Source of the DNA: Candidatus Kapaibacterium sp.
GTDB lineage: Bacteria > Bacteroidota > Ignavibacteria > Kapaibacteriales > HRBIN21
Assembly: GCA_938084565.1 (NCBI GenBank)
Contig: CALKEU010000006.1
Coordinates: 25,897-89,896, forward strand
DNA: 64,000 bases
Direction: 5' to 3'
Part shown: one piece after another, positions 9,601 through 18,004 of the stretch
How the letters are laid out: every line of letters begins with the position of its first letter
How positions within the stretch are numbered: the first letter of the stretch is position 1
Position numbers and translations under genes: made by a program
The notes under the pieces: model-generated
What the model saw: the letters and a program-made list of their open reading frames with translations, nothing else
Told to the model about the DNA's origin: nothing
Databases searched by the model: none

Positions 9601-11108
9601 TTGAAAATCTGGAAGCGTACGCGAAACTCTATGTCCTGCCGCTGGTAGTTGACCCCCGTCGGCGCGCCCGTCGGCCCTTGGATATCGTTGGTCAGGTTCT
9701 GGAAAATCCCCACTGGCTGAATCGCTCCCAGCACCTGGTCACCGGCTAAGAGCTCGAAGTTGTTCGGATTAGCTATCACCGAGTCAAAATCCATCGTCCG
9801 GCCTGGTCCACGGCGGCGTACCTTGTACTGCACGTTCCAGACTCGTCCCACATTCTTCCACTGCTTCCACTTGATGGCAAAGAAGCTGTGGAAGACATTG
9901 CGTGTCGGGCCGAGAGCAAAGATCGTCGGCGGATTGCCCTCAAAGGAGAACTCCGTAAACTGCAAGTATGGCGTCAAACTACCGGAACTGCCCGTCTTGG
10001 AGTCAAAGTTGATGTGGCGGGCCCACCCGCGCACGCCAATTGTAGCATTGTACAAAAACAGTACCTCCGCCGGCACTGGCCGCCCCGCTACGACAACCAC
10101 ACCTGCAAACCGTGGGTAGATGAACGTAATGGAGCTATCGAGCCGATTGAGCACGATTTGAAGATCGCAGGCAACAAACGGTACATTCTGGACACCCGGG
10201 CGCACATCAGCCCCGAAGGTGACATTGCCGTAGGGAGTAATCTTGGTTCCACGTGGGGTCAGGTTGATGAAGTAGATGACCAGCTTGTTCCCGCTCGGAT
10301 CACGGTAGTACCACACCTGCCCGAAATCGTCCACTGTCTGTTCGTATGGGTTCCAGACCGATAGCTGCAAGTCATCCCACAGAGGTGCCAGAAGCGGGGT
10401 ATACTGGTTCATGTTGGCCAACGTCGTCGTATTAAGGCGGACGTTGGCTGGGTTGCGAATCCCCTGGGTCGCTGTGCCTGTCCCTGAGGGCACACCGAGG
10501 GCGACGTACTGATACCCCCAGTTATCGGGAATGCTCATATCCGTTGTGCCGCGCACGAACTGATCATCACTGTTGGGATCAACGGCAATGGGGCTTCCCC
10601 CCTCGTCGTAGATGTAACGCCGGTTGGAGAACACAACGAGGCCGTTGGTCGAGACATAGAAGCTGTCGTAGCGGACCCCATTGAAGTAGAAGGGGAAGCC
10701 TATTGGTATGGGTCCCGCAAAGGCGTTGTCCGTAGAGTCATTGGGATTGCTAGGATTGCGGAAGAAGGGCTTCCCCTCGGGATGCCCCTCCCAGTAAGAG
10801 CTGGGGAACTGGTTAGGACCCGAGACAATTCGGCGCCAGTATTGTGGGTTTTGATCCAACCCAACGAAGTCTCGGGCCGGCTGCGGCTTCCAGAACTCCG
10901 GCTCCGGTCCCTGGGTGTCGACCAGGTAGTACCCTGTCGACACAGCCGGTTGTGTGCGCGGGTTTGCTCCACCAGCATTGAACGGACCCGGGTAGGAATA
11001 CACCGCAGGGGTCCGCATACCACTGCGCCGCGCCACCGCCTCAGGTGCCAGTAACCCAACTACTATCGCTCCAGTCACGAAAGCGGCTATGAACCGGCAG
11101 CACATCAT
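6648..11108 (-). CDS. Giant secreted protein with T9SS-type C-terminal sorting domain
   Basis: The 1486-residue protein begins with a signal peptide (Met-rich start, hydrophobic FIAAFVTGAIVVGLLAP, then Ala-Arg). Residues about 120-360 resemble nidogen-like or beta-sandwich surface domains (FYVSTNGLVVFSNRRY). The middle has repeated beta-rich, fibronectin-like segments and a Pro4-Asp5 tract. The last 80 residues begin with NAAPNPFSGQTSLELRLPE and contain TGTYRWRLFVG, ending QPVTLVR, which is the layout of type A T9SS sorting tails. It is therefore probably exported by a signal peptide and then secreted or anchored through T9SS. No enzyme motif is seen; structural or adhesive function is a guess. 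It is monocistronic and followed by a strong hairpin. Confidence 0.85.
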   Translation of the reverse strand: MMCCRFIAAFVTGAIVVGLLAPEAVARRSGMRTPAVYSYPGPFNAGGANPRTQPAVSTGYYLVDTQGPEPEFWKPQPARDFVGLDQNPQYWRRIVSGPNQFPSSYWEGHPEGKPFFRNPSNPNDSTDNAFAGPIPIGFPFYFNGVRYDSFYVSTNGLVVFSNRRYIYDEGGSPIAVDPNSDDQFVRGTTDMSIPDNWGYQYVALGVPSGTGTATQGIRNPANVRLNTTTLANMNQYTPLLAPLWDDLQLSVWNPYEQTVDDFGQVWYYRDPSGNKLVIYFINLTPRGTKITPYGNVTFGADVRPGVQNVPFVACDLQIVLNRLDSSITFIYPRFAGVVVVAGRPVPAEVLFLYNATIGVRGWARHINFDSKTGSSGSLTPYLQFTEFSFEGNPPTIFALGPTRNVFHSFFAIKWKQWKNVGRVWNVQYKVRRRGPGRTMDFDSVIANPNNFELLAGDQVLGAIQPVGIFQNLTNDIQGPTGAPTGVNYQRQDIEFRVRFQIFNQATGEIVYSRSLAITHQALSDPNSGISLCDPQGNPIAYPAGANGVPPYAFVRVEFPPFEANEFIERHIGRLRAVVILDPTTPDGQSLGDRWPFDDTTSVNLFVIRRLEAFNDDVREFHVIDGVPMPSVKKWVSLEADVVSGDEVCYNPPPPRGEFGAANNPNFTLNSPVIRLNRIMLNGDDWPNLPNGDQIISFPIDLRGRRGAVLSLSVQRTGKPAENWYDRGWSDNQNIGPEPRVVLNGVVTSTYGAAPDELRIEFARPSWDGLTNITNITAWNYHPRPGAQPITNNSAFTLYGAGGYMRGFDSLDYNMPLTPAQGLRADLYDDGKDFEFRKIFIPIPDTIINWPNEGAKNFRFRLWVRAKRDMSTPPPPDDDDDNYFIDNVRILFPTEVTDLEVSAVKVNLPYTMLPASQATRIPISVKIANNTGLAAGGFYVGLVITREGDPQVIHSASKYVPLLGGNREVEIPFPDWDARNKGTGPGRYVIKARLFIPGGDLEPLNDENYTIFELKFGDSFAYEVEPENLGSSKNNVPDQQFSGIPGRGLNLFCYPQGPTDNLTTRYGPSGGDGSGQLAVRFRLRAQDTVYGYMAFFGSLNQDFNYVSFSLYRGATIPQTLIPGSRLSRIRGFGDTLVYEQGRPVWRPMADGVYDRFSFYMLPDPVVLPAGDYWVAVAQRGSVGFELGASKSRMGMVTTNVSTIPVAGVQNYQLMIDKALRVRQGLALINDNVFAFQNTLDAGQWGQFMPTVGMVAYPHLNFAGQVGFYLTRSRGTWIPLVRPYLGERSYNQARPVAAQLATFEGIAQRRKNVLLWATASEALLERFVLERRLSEADPWIPIYAERALGDEARGESYRYEDTRVRPGVEYQYRLRLIARDGQESFSHVLHLTPLDEGEIWVGNAAPNPFSGQTSLELRLPEAAYVRAEIVDALGTLVRTVADRTLPAGVHVLGWDGVTEQGTPAATGTYRWRLFVGEHVFVQPVTLVR

Positions 11109-11309
11109 CGCCCTCTCCCTAATTATGTGACTGCAGTCGCTACAATATTAGCAAAACCCGGGCACACGCGACAGCTCCTCCGCCCTCCTCTGGCGGCAAG
11201 GCTGCAGCATGTGAGAACAAATATACACAACGCCGCTCATCTACAGCGCCTCCCGTGGCTCGAAACACACGGAACTTTAATTTCGTGTCTGACACAGACA
11301 AAACCCACC

Positions 11310-12143
11310 ATGCTCAAAGAAGCTGTTCGCAGCTACTGGGACCAGCAGCCCTGCGGGACGCAGTTTACAGCGCTGCCGTGGGGCACAGCTGATTTCTTCG
11401 CCGAGGTTGAGCGCTTTCGGTATAGCGTCCAGCCTTTCATGCACCGGCTCATCGGATTTGAGCGCTACGCCGGGAAGCGGGTGTTGGAAATCGGGTGTGG
11501 TCTGGGCACGGATCTCCTCCAGTTTGCACGCCATGGGGCTCAAGTCACTGGAATCGACTTAAGCCCGAAGAGCGTGAGCCTGACTCAGCAGCGCTTTGCG
11601 TTGGAAGGACGCTCAGGAACCTTCCTCGTTGCGGATGCGGAAGCATTACCGTTCCCTGAAGCCAGCTTCGACGTGGTATACTCTTTTGGGGTGCTCCACC
11701 ACACGCCCGATATTGAGAAAGCCATAGCAGAGATCTTCCGCGTGCTCGCTCCCGGGGGTGAACTGATTCTGATGCTCTACCACCGACACTCCCTCCACGT
11801 CTGGCTGGGCACACCGCTTTTTGTGGCCCAGCAGCAACGTCAGAAACAGCACCGAGCCGGTATCCGCCTCTTTTGGGCAGTCTGCCGCGAGCTTCTACGC
11901 AATTGGCAATCGTGGCAGGCCGAATGGGTCCGGGTTTACGACGGCGAAGCCAATCCGCTCGGGAGAGCCTTCTCACGCCGGGAAATCCGGACACTCCTGC
12001 GGGATTTTTGTGATCTCCGCATTCACCTCTGTGACCCCATCCGCCGTCGATTCCCCCGATGGGTCAATGTGCTCAATCAGCGTATCTTCGCTCCCCTTGC
12101 AGGCTTCTATGTGCTCGCCCGAGCACGCAAGCCGCTGCAGTAA
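11310..12143 (+). CDS. Class I SAM-dependent methyltransferase
   Basis: A 277-residue protein starting MLKEAVRSYWDQQPCGT. Motif I is VLEIGCGLGTDLLQFARHG, motif II/III GIDLSP, and the post-motif VYSFGVLHHTPD with FRVLAPGGELILMLYH matches UbiE/COQ5-like methyltransferases. I chose the ATG at 11310 because the 61 codons upstream in frame have no conserved features. The substrate cannot be told; the family includes sugar, quinone and small-molecule methylases. It lies 15 bases before lpxK, so the two are probably co-transcribed. Confidence 0.88.
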   Translation: MLKEAVRSYWDQQPCGTQFTALPWGTADFFAEVERFRYSVQPFMHRLIGFERYAGKRVLEIGCGLGTDLLQFARHGAQVTGIDLSPKSVSLTQQRFALEGRSGTFLVADAEALPFPEASFDVVYSFGVLHHTPDIEKAIAEIFRVLAPGGELILMLYHRHSLHVWLGTPLFVAQQQRQKQHRAGIRLFWAVCRELLRNWQSWQAEWVRVYDGEANPLGRAFSRREIRTLLRDFCDLRIHLCDPIRRRFPRWVNVLNQRIFAPLAGFYVLARARKPLQ

Positions 12144-12158
12144 GGGCCCTGTGAGATT

Positions 12159-13133
12159 ATGCTTGACCGGATACGCACCCTCATTGGCCAGCGTAAGGCA
12201 CCCCTCCGCGTACCGATACCTGTGGTCAGTGTTGGAAATCTAACCTTCGGCGGCACCGGGAAAACTCCCGTTGTCCAAGCATTAGCCCAGTACTGCCTCA
12301 GCAAGGGATACACCCCGGCAATTCTGCTGCGAGGCTATCGCCGCCGGAGGCGGGGCACGGTATTGGTCAGCTGCGGGCACGGCCGAGGACCGCTCGTCCC
12401 GTGGGAAGAATGTGGGGATGAGGCCTGGCTCCATGCGTGGAAATTGCCTCAAGTACCTGTCATTGCCGACCGACGTCGGGAACGAGCAGCTTCTCTGGCC
12501 ACACGGCTCGGGGCTCAGCTAGTGCTCCTCGATGATGGCTTCCAGTACCGCCGTCTCGAGCGGCAGCTCGACATCCTCATCCTTGACCGCTATACGCTGC
12601 GCTTCCCCCATCGCTTCCCCGTCGGATATCTCCGGGAACCCCTCACAGCTCTCAAACGGGCTCACCTGCTGCTGCTCAACGGCATCGAGCCCGAGGAGCT
12701 CCCAGTCCGTTCGATTCCCTGCGTACGGCTGCGCTTTGTGCTCGGCGCTCCAATGCTGTGGGAAGCAGCCGAGGGAGTACCAGTGCCAGACATCCCTTCC
12801 GAACCCGTCGCAGCAATGGCCGGGATCGCCCATCCTGAACGTTTTCGCAACAGCTTGCAACAGCACGGCTGGTTTGTCGCTCTCTGGTATCCCTTCCCTG
12901 ACCACTACCCCTATACGGCTACTTCTCTGCGAGCCTGCCTCGACAGCTGTCGCCGCCGAGGAGTGCGATGGATTGTGACAACAGAGAAGGACTTCGTCCG
13001 CCTGCAACCACTGCTGCCGCTTTTCCGGGACGCAGGGCTCACTCTCCTCACCATACCGCTCCAGGCAGAATTTACCGAGGGAGCTGACGCTCTCTGGAAC
13101 CTCCTGGATGCGCTCCTGCAGTCACCCCCATAA
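12159..13133 (+). CDS. lpxK: Tetraacyldisaccharide 4'-kinase
   Basis: Phosphorylates the 4' position of the lipid A disaccharide at the inner membrane. The P-loop sits in VVSVGNLTFGGTGKTPVVQ (about 21-39), followed by RGYRRR, the family's LSRGYGR region. DDGFQYRRLERQLDILILD corresponds to the conserved DDGxQH...DxxLxDxxR site; the usual His after Gln is Tyr here. GIAHPERF and TTEKDFVRL near the C-terminus are also typical. With 324 residues it is slightly shorter at the N-terminus, lacking most of the membrane-associated helix of E. coli LpxK. This gene marks an LPS-bearing outer membrane. Confidence 0.94.
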   Translation: MLDRIRTLIGQRKAPLRVPIPVVSVGNLTFGGTGKTPVVQALAQYCLSKGYTPAILLRGYRRRRRGTVLVSCGHGRGPLVPWEECGDEAWLHAWKLPQVPVIADRRRERAASLATRLGAQLVLLDDGFQYRRLERQLDILILDRYTLRFPHRFPVGYLREPLTALKRAHLLLLNGIEPEELPVRSIPCVRLRFVLGAPMLWEAAEGVPVPDIPSEPVAAMAGIAHPERFRNSLQQHGWFVALWYPFPDHYPYTATSLRACLDSCRRRGVRWIVTTEKDFVRLQPLLPLFRDAGLTLLTIPLQAEFTEGADALWNLLDALLQSPP

Positions 13134-13167
13134 AAGCTCAGCGGCCGCCGCATCTATCCAGTGCCTA

Positions 13168-13260
13168 GAGGGGCTCCCCTCCCTTCAAAGTCACCAAGCT
13201 CCTGATCCCGTCCCTTACAGGGCGTCGCTGCCCTCTGCCTCACGCAGCGTGCGGCGTGAG
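13168..13260. terminator. Convergent intergenic region with two inverted repeats
   Basis: The 241 bases between lpxK and the leftward zinc-ribbon gene hold no convincing gene. Two inverted repeats are visible: GAGGG-4-CCCTC at 13168-13181 and CTCACGC-8-GCGTGAG at 13239-13260. Lying between converging operons they are candidates for terminators on either strand, although neither has a T-run. Confidence 0.4.
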
Positions 13261-13374
13261 CCTACTGCGGACTTTGACAAAAGCGCTCCCGCTCATGCAA
13301 AACGAGAAAGAGGACCCTCGAATGCGCGCTTATCCCTGCTTGTGCGGCCATGTAGCCCCGCGGGCGTGGCCTAT

Positions 13375-13599
13375 TCACTCGCGCCACATCGGGGTTGCTT
13401 GTTCCCCACTGCAGCACTCCTCGAGCACATTTTTGCACTGTGGGCATTGTCCGTGCCCGTGGATCCAGAGCAGAGGGCCACTATAGCGGCAATACGGGCA
13501 TGTCACAGCCGCAGAGGCTGTGGTACGAGGTGGTTCAGCAAAGGGTAGGCGAGCTTGCCGATAGAGCGGACTTTCCGTGTATCGGCGAAAACGCCGCAT
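13375..13599 (-). CDS. Small zinc-ribbon protein downstream of rpoC
   Basis: A 74-residue frame starting MRRFRRYTESPLYRQARLPF, with two CxxC knuckles separated by about 17 residues: CPYCRYSG and QCPQCKNVLEECC. This is a classic treble-clef or zinc-ribbon spacing. It begins 34 bases after the rpoC stop on the same strand and so would be the last gene of the rpo operon. The frame is also open further upstream into rpoC, but the ATG at 13599 is the first one outside it. Function is unknown; RNA or protein binding is plausible for such ribbons. Confidence 0.65.
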   Translation of the reverse strand: MRRFRRYTESPLYRQARLPFAEPPRTTASAAVTCPYCRYSGPLLWIHGHGQCPQCKNVLEECCSGEQATPMWRE

Positions 13600-13633
13600 G
13601 AGATCACGGAGTCTCTCGCACTGCGCAATACTC

Positions 13634-16600
13634 TCATCCGCGGCCGGCGTTGCCAGCGGCCGAAGAGCTGCGCCCCTGGCGCCCTTCCCGAAGGGCGTAT
13701 CCAACTACTATGCTCTCCGGCTCTGCTTCCGGTGCCGTAGCTGGCGCAGGAGCTATACCGTAGGCCGCAGCAAGTGTAGGTTGAGCCGTAACAAGCACAT
13801 CCTGATACCGCCGCTGGCCCGTCCCGGCCGGGATCAGTTGTCCGAGAATGATGTTCTCCTTCAGACCGTACAGGCGGTCCACCTTCGCTGCCAGTGCGGC
13901 TTCTGTCAGCACCCGAGTTGTTTCCTGGAAGGAAGCCGCTGAAAGCCACGACTCCGTCGTCAACGCTGCTTCAGTAATGCCCAGCAGTATTGGTTCGGCT
14001 GTGGCTGGCTCGGCATCCCGTGCCTGTGGGGCAGTTTTCCCCTTCTTCTGCAGTTCGAGCACGATTTCACGGAATTTCCGCCGCGGAACCACCTCGCCGA
14101 CGTGGAGCTTAGAGTCCCCAGGGTGGGTGATGACGACGCTGTTTTTCAGCTGTTCGTTCTCCTCTTGGAAGCGGAGCCGGTCTACGATGTCCCCTTCCAG
14201 GAACATGGAGTCACCCGACTGCAGGACACGCACCTTCTGGAGCATCTGCCGGATAATGACTTCAACGTGCTTATCGGCAATGCTCACACCCTGCATGCGG
14301 TAGACTTGCTGGATTTCGCGCAGCAAATACTCCTGTACGGCTTGCACCCCTTGGATGCGCAGGATATCGTGTGGATTGATAGGCCCTTCGGTCAGGCGCT
14401 CGCCCGCATGCACGACATCGCCATCCTGGACGAGGATATGGCGACTTGCAGGCACTTTGTATTCCCGCTCGGTCAGTCCATCGTGGCTTGTAATCTTGAG
14501 GATGCGTTTACCCTGGTCGCGGCCCTCGCCCAGACGTAGGGAGACAACCCCATCGATTTCAGCGACAACGGCCGGATTATGGGGCACACGGGCCTCGAAG
14601 AGTTCGATGACTCGCGGCAGTCCTCCCGTGATGTCCTGCAGCTGACGGATCTCCCGCGGGATCTTGGCCAGCACCTCGCCGGCCACCACTCGCTCGCCTT
14701 CCTCCACGAGGAGGTAGGCTCGTGCGGGGATGATCTCCGTGTGCAGAACTCGCTTGCCATCTTCGGCGAGGATCTCAATCCGCGGGGTTAAGCCACGTTC
14801 TCGAGGCTCGATGACCACTTTTGTCAGATGCCCCGTCTGTTCGTCAACCTGCTCGCGATAGGTCACATTCGGCTTCAGATCGCGGTATCGGACCTGCCCA
14901 GAGTGGCGAGCCAGGATGAGCGAGTTGTAGGGATCCCACTCATAGAGCCGTTCGCCGCGCTGGACAAGCTGCCCTTCGTGCACGTACAGCTTAGCTCCGA
15001 CGGGCAGCTCATAGCGGGCCAGCTCCCGGTTCCCCTCCGGCTCGACAATGCTCAAGCTGCCCCCCCGGGTTAAGACGACGTGCAGCTGGCTCCCATCATC
15101 GCTTTCGTAGCTGGCCGTCTGCAGGCCATGGAAGCGCACCAGGCCGCTGAATTTGGCCACAATTTCAGACTGCGCCATAGCCAACAGTGCTGCCCCGCCA
15201 GTGTGGAAGGTGCGCAAGGTCAACTGCGTGCCCGGTTCACCGATGGACTGCGAAGCGATGGTTCCGACGGCTTCGCCGACCTCGACCAGGCGACCCGTGG
15301 CCAAGTTGCGGCCATAGCACTTCGCACAGATTCCATGCGGGGCTTCACATGTCAGGACGGAGCGCACTTTGACACGATCGATGGGGCTTTCGGCAATCTT
15401 CTGCGCCGCCTCCTCCGTAATGAGCTCCCCGGCTGGCACGATGAGCTCGCCCGTGAGCGGATGGAAGATATTCTCGAGGGCAACGCGGCCGAGAATACGC
15501 TCGTAGAGCGAAATCTCTAGCTCCTCGCCCTCCTTAATCTCGCGCACCTCTATGCCGCGGATTGTCCCGCAGTCCTCCATCGTAACGAGCACGTCCTGGG
15601 CCACATCGTGGAGGCGTCGCGTCAGATATCCCGCATCAGCTGTCTTGAGAGCCGTATCGGCCAAGCCCTTCCGGGCACCGTGGGTAGAGATGAAGTACTC
15701 CAGCACCGACAGCCCCTCACGGAGATTCGAGGTAATTGGATTCTCGATGAGCTCGGCCGATGCTCCCAGGGCAGTCTTTTGGGGCTTTGCCATCAGTCCT
15801 CGCATACCCCCCAGCTGGCGAATCTGCTCTTTGGAGCCACGAGCCTGCGAATCCAACATCATCCAGAAAGTGTTGAAGCCATCCTGGTTGCGCTCGAGCT
15901 CTCGGTAGAGATGGTCAGCAATGCGATTGGTGGCTGATGTCCAGGCATCGATGACCTTGTTGTAACGCTCATTGGCCGAGAGGATGCCCATCATGTACGC
16001 TTCGTTGATGCGATCGACTTCCTCCTGCGTGCGGCGGATGATCTCCTCCTTCTGCGTGGGGATGACAACGTCATCGATGCTCACGCTCAGCCCCCCGACC
16101 GTAGCGTAGTGGAAGCCCATATCTTTGAGGGCATCGAGGAACTCCACCGTGCGGGCAAGTCCAACCATGCGAAAAGCCTGTCCAATGAGCTGGCGCAGGC
16201 GCTTCTTGGTCAAGAGCTCATTGACAAAGCCTAGCTCCGGCGGCACGATGCGGTTAAAGATCACCCGCCCGACGGTGGTTTCCACCAGCTCATTGTGGAG
16301 GCGGACTCGAATGCGGGCATGCAGCTCCACGTGCCCGGAATCATAGGCGAGCAGCACCTCCTCGGGCGAGGCAAAGTACTTGCCTTCCCCGAGGGCCCCG
16401 TGCCGGACCTTCGTCAGATAGTAAAGCCCCAGGACCATGTCCTGGCTCGGTACGGCGATGGGCTCCCCGTTCTGTGTATGCATGATGTTGTGGGGAGCCA
16501 GCATCAGGAGAAGGGCCTCTAGCTGGGCCTCATAGCCCAAAGGCACATGAACGGCCATCTGGTCGCCATCGAAATCAGCGTTGAAAGCCGTACACACGAG

Positions 16601-17977
16601 CGGATGGAGCTGGATGGCCTTCCCTTCGACCAGGCGCGGCTGGAAGGCCTGGATGCCTAGTCGATGGAGGGTCGGAGCGCGATTGAGGAGTACCGGATGC
16701 CCATCGATGACATGATCGAGCACATCCCAGACCATTTCCTCTTTGCGCTCCACGAGCAGCTTGGCTCGCTTAGCTGTGCGGGCATACCCACGCTCGATGA
16801 GCTTGCGAATAACGAAGGGCTTGAAAAGCTCTATGGCCATATCCTTCGGCAGGCCGCACTCGTGCAATTTGAGCTCCGGGCCGACCACGATGACGGAGCG
16901 ACCCGAGTAGTCGACGCGTTTACCCAGGAGGTTCTGTCGGAAGCGCCCCTGCTTGCCGCGAAGGGCATCGGCGAGCGATTTCAGAGGCCGTTGCGCGCTG
17001 CTGCGGGCAACGCGGCGTGTGTTGTCAAAGAGTGCATCGACGGCCTCCTGGAGCATGCGCTTCTCGTTACGCATGATCACCTCCGGGGCGCGGATGGCAA
17101 TGAGCTTCTTGAGCCGATTGTTCCGGATGATGATGCGCCGGTAGAGCTCGTTGAGATCGGAGCTCGCAAAGCGGCCTCCTTCCAGCATCACCAGAGGTCG
17201 CATCTCCGGTGGGATGACTGGGATGACCTCCAGCACCATCCATTCGGGCTTATTGGGCTTGTGCCCCTCACGAGGGAGGAACCAGTCGAGCACTCGCAGC
17301 CGGCGGAGGATATCCTCCTTTTCCTGCTTCGGGAGTCGCTCTTCGGCCAGCCGTCGCCGCAAGTCCCAGTAGACCTGCTCCACATCCAAGCGACGCAGCA
17401 GCTCCCGTAGCGCTTCTGCCCCGGTCAGCGCAAGAAAGCGCTCGGGATGATCTGGCGGGAGCCGCTTTTCGGCCTCTTCCGTGTATTCGAGTAGTTGCAG
17501 GTACTCCTCTTCAGCGAGGAGATCCCCCACTTGCAATCCTGAGCTGCCCGACTGAATGACGACGTAGGATTCGTAGTACGCGATGCGCTCCACATCGCGG
17601 GAGGGCATACCCAGCAGGAGGGCAATCTTATTGGGCTGGGAACGCATAAACCATGTGTGCACAACTGGCACGGCAAGGTGAATGTGCCCGAAACGTTCTC
17701 GCCGCACCGAGCGCTGCGTAACCTCTACGCCACACCGATCGCAGACGATGCCGCGATAGCGCACGCGCTTATACTTTCCACAGGCACACTCCCAGTCCCG
17801 AATCGGCCCGAAGATCTTCTCGCAGAAGAGCCCGTCCCGCTCGGGGCGAAAGGAGCGGTAATTGATCGTCTCTGGTTTGAGCACTTCCCCATGGGAGCGC
17901 TCCAAAATTGACTCTGGCGAAGCTAAGGCAATCCGGACACCGGAGAATCCTCTACGTGGAATGACCCAGCTGTGCAT
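13634..17977 (-). CDS. rpoC: DNA-directed RNA polymerase subunit beta'
   Basis: Catalytic subunit of RNA polymerase, 1447 residues. The N-terminal zinc ribbon shows [20 protein letters not shown] (about 64-86). The active-site Mg-binding loop [12 protein letters not shown] is intact, and the second zinc site appears as [13 protein letters not shown]. The bridge-helix and trigger-loop region includes [13 protein letters not shown]. Variable insertions in the C-terminal half match the size of FCB-group proteins. It starts 27 bases after rpoB on the same strand. The C-terminal tail (Ala/Glu/Pro-rich, then Arg/Gly-rich) is poorly conserved. Confidence 0.99.
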   Translation of the reverse strand: MHSWVIPRRGFSGVRIALASPESILERSHGEVLKPETINYRSFRPERDGLFCEKIFGPIRDWECACGKYKRVRYRGIVCDRCGVEVTQRSVRRERFGHIHLAVPVVHTWFMRSQPNKIALLLGMPSRDVERIAYYESYVVIQSGSSGLQVGDLLAEEEYLQLLEYTEEAEKRLPPDHPERFLALTGAEALRELLRRLDVEQVYWDLRRRLAEERLPKQEKEDILRRLRVLDWFLPREGHKPNKPEWMVLEVIPVIPPEMRPLVMLEGGRFASSDLNELYRRIIIRNNRLKKLIAIRAPEVIMRNEKRMLQEAVDALFDNTRRVARSSAQRPLKSLADALRGKQGRFRQNLLGKRVDYSGRSVIVVGPELKLHECGLPKDMAIELFKPFVIRKLIERGYARTAKRAKLLVERKEEMVWDVLDHVIDGHPVLLNRAPTLHRLGIQAFQPRLVEGKAIQLHPLVCTAFNADFDGDQMAVHVPLGYEAQLEALLLMLAPHNIMHTQNGEPIAVPSQDMVLGLYYLTKVRHGALGEGKYFASPEEVLLAYDSGHVELHARIRVRLHNELVETTVGRVIFNRIVPPELGFVNELLTKKRLRQLIGQAFRMVGLARTVEFLDALKDMGFHYATVGGLSVSIDDVVIPTQKEEIIRRTQEEVDRINEAYMMGILSANERYNKVIDAWTSATNRIADHLYRELERNQDGFNTFWMMLDSQARGSKEQIRQLGGMRGLMAKPQKTALGASAELIENPITSNLREGLSVLEYFISTHGARKGLADTALKTADAGYLTRRLHDVAQDVLVTMEDCGTIRGIEVREIKEGEELEISLYERILGRVALENIFHPLTGELIVPAGELITEEAAQKIAESPIDRVKVRSVLTCEAPHGICAKCYGRNLATGRLVEVGEAVGTIASQSIGEPGTQLTLRTFHTGGAALLAMAQSEIVAKFSGLVRFHGLQTASYESDDGSQLHVVLTRGGSLSIVEPEGNRELARYELPVGAKLYVHEGQLVQRGERLYEWDPYNSLILARHSGQVRYRDLKPNVTYREQVDEQTGHLTKVVIEPRERGLTPRIEILAEDGKRVLHTEIIPARAYLLVEEGERVVAGEVLAKIPREIRQLQDITGGLPRVIELFEARVPHNPAVVAEIDGVVSLRLGEGRDQGKRILKITSHDGLTEREYKVPASRHILVQDGDVVHAGERLTEGPINPHDILRIQGVQAVQEYLLREIQQVYRMQGVSIADKHVEVIIRQMLQKVRVLQSGDSMFLEGDIVDRLRFQEENEQLKNSVVITHPGDSKLHVGEVVPRRKFREIVLELQKKGKTAPQARDAEPATAEPILLGITEAALTTESWLSAASFQETTRVLTEAALAAKVDRLYGLKENIILGQLIPAGTGQRRYQDVLVTAQPTLAAAYGIAPAPATAPEAEPESIVVGYALREGRQGRSSSAAGNAGRG

Positions 17978-18004
17978 GGTCGCCCACAGCGTTACTCTGA
18001 CAGC

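Noticed and set aside
13134..13374. A small structured RNA (SRP RNA or 6S RNA) between lpxK and the zinc-ribbon gene
   Set aside because: No conserved SRP tetraloop region or 6S bubble could be found; only short inverted repeats consistent with terminators.
13108..13548. 146-residue plus-strand frame after lpxK
   Set aside because: It overlaps lpxK and the zinc-ribbon gene in the wrong frame, with low-complexity Ser/Pro/Arg content and no motif.
14102..17676. Long frames antisense to rpoC and rpoB
   Set aside because: Shadow frames of highly conserved genes; their peptides do not resemble known proteins.
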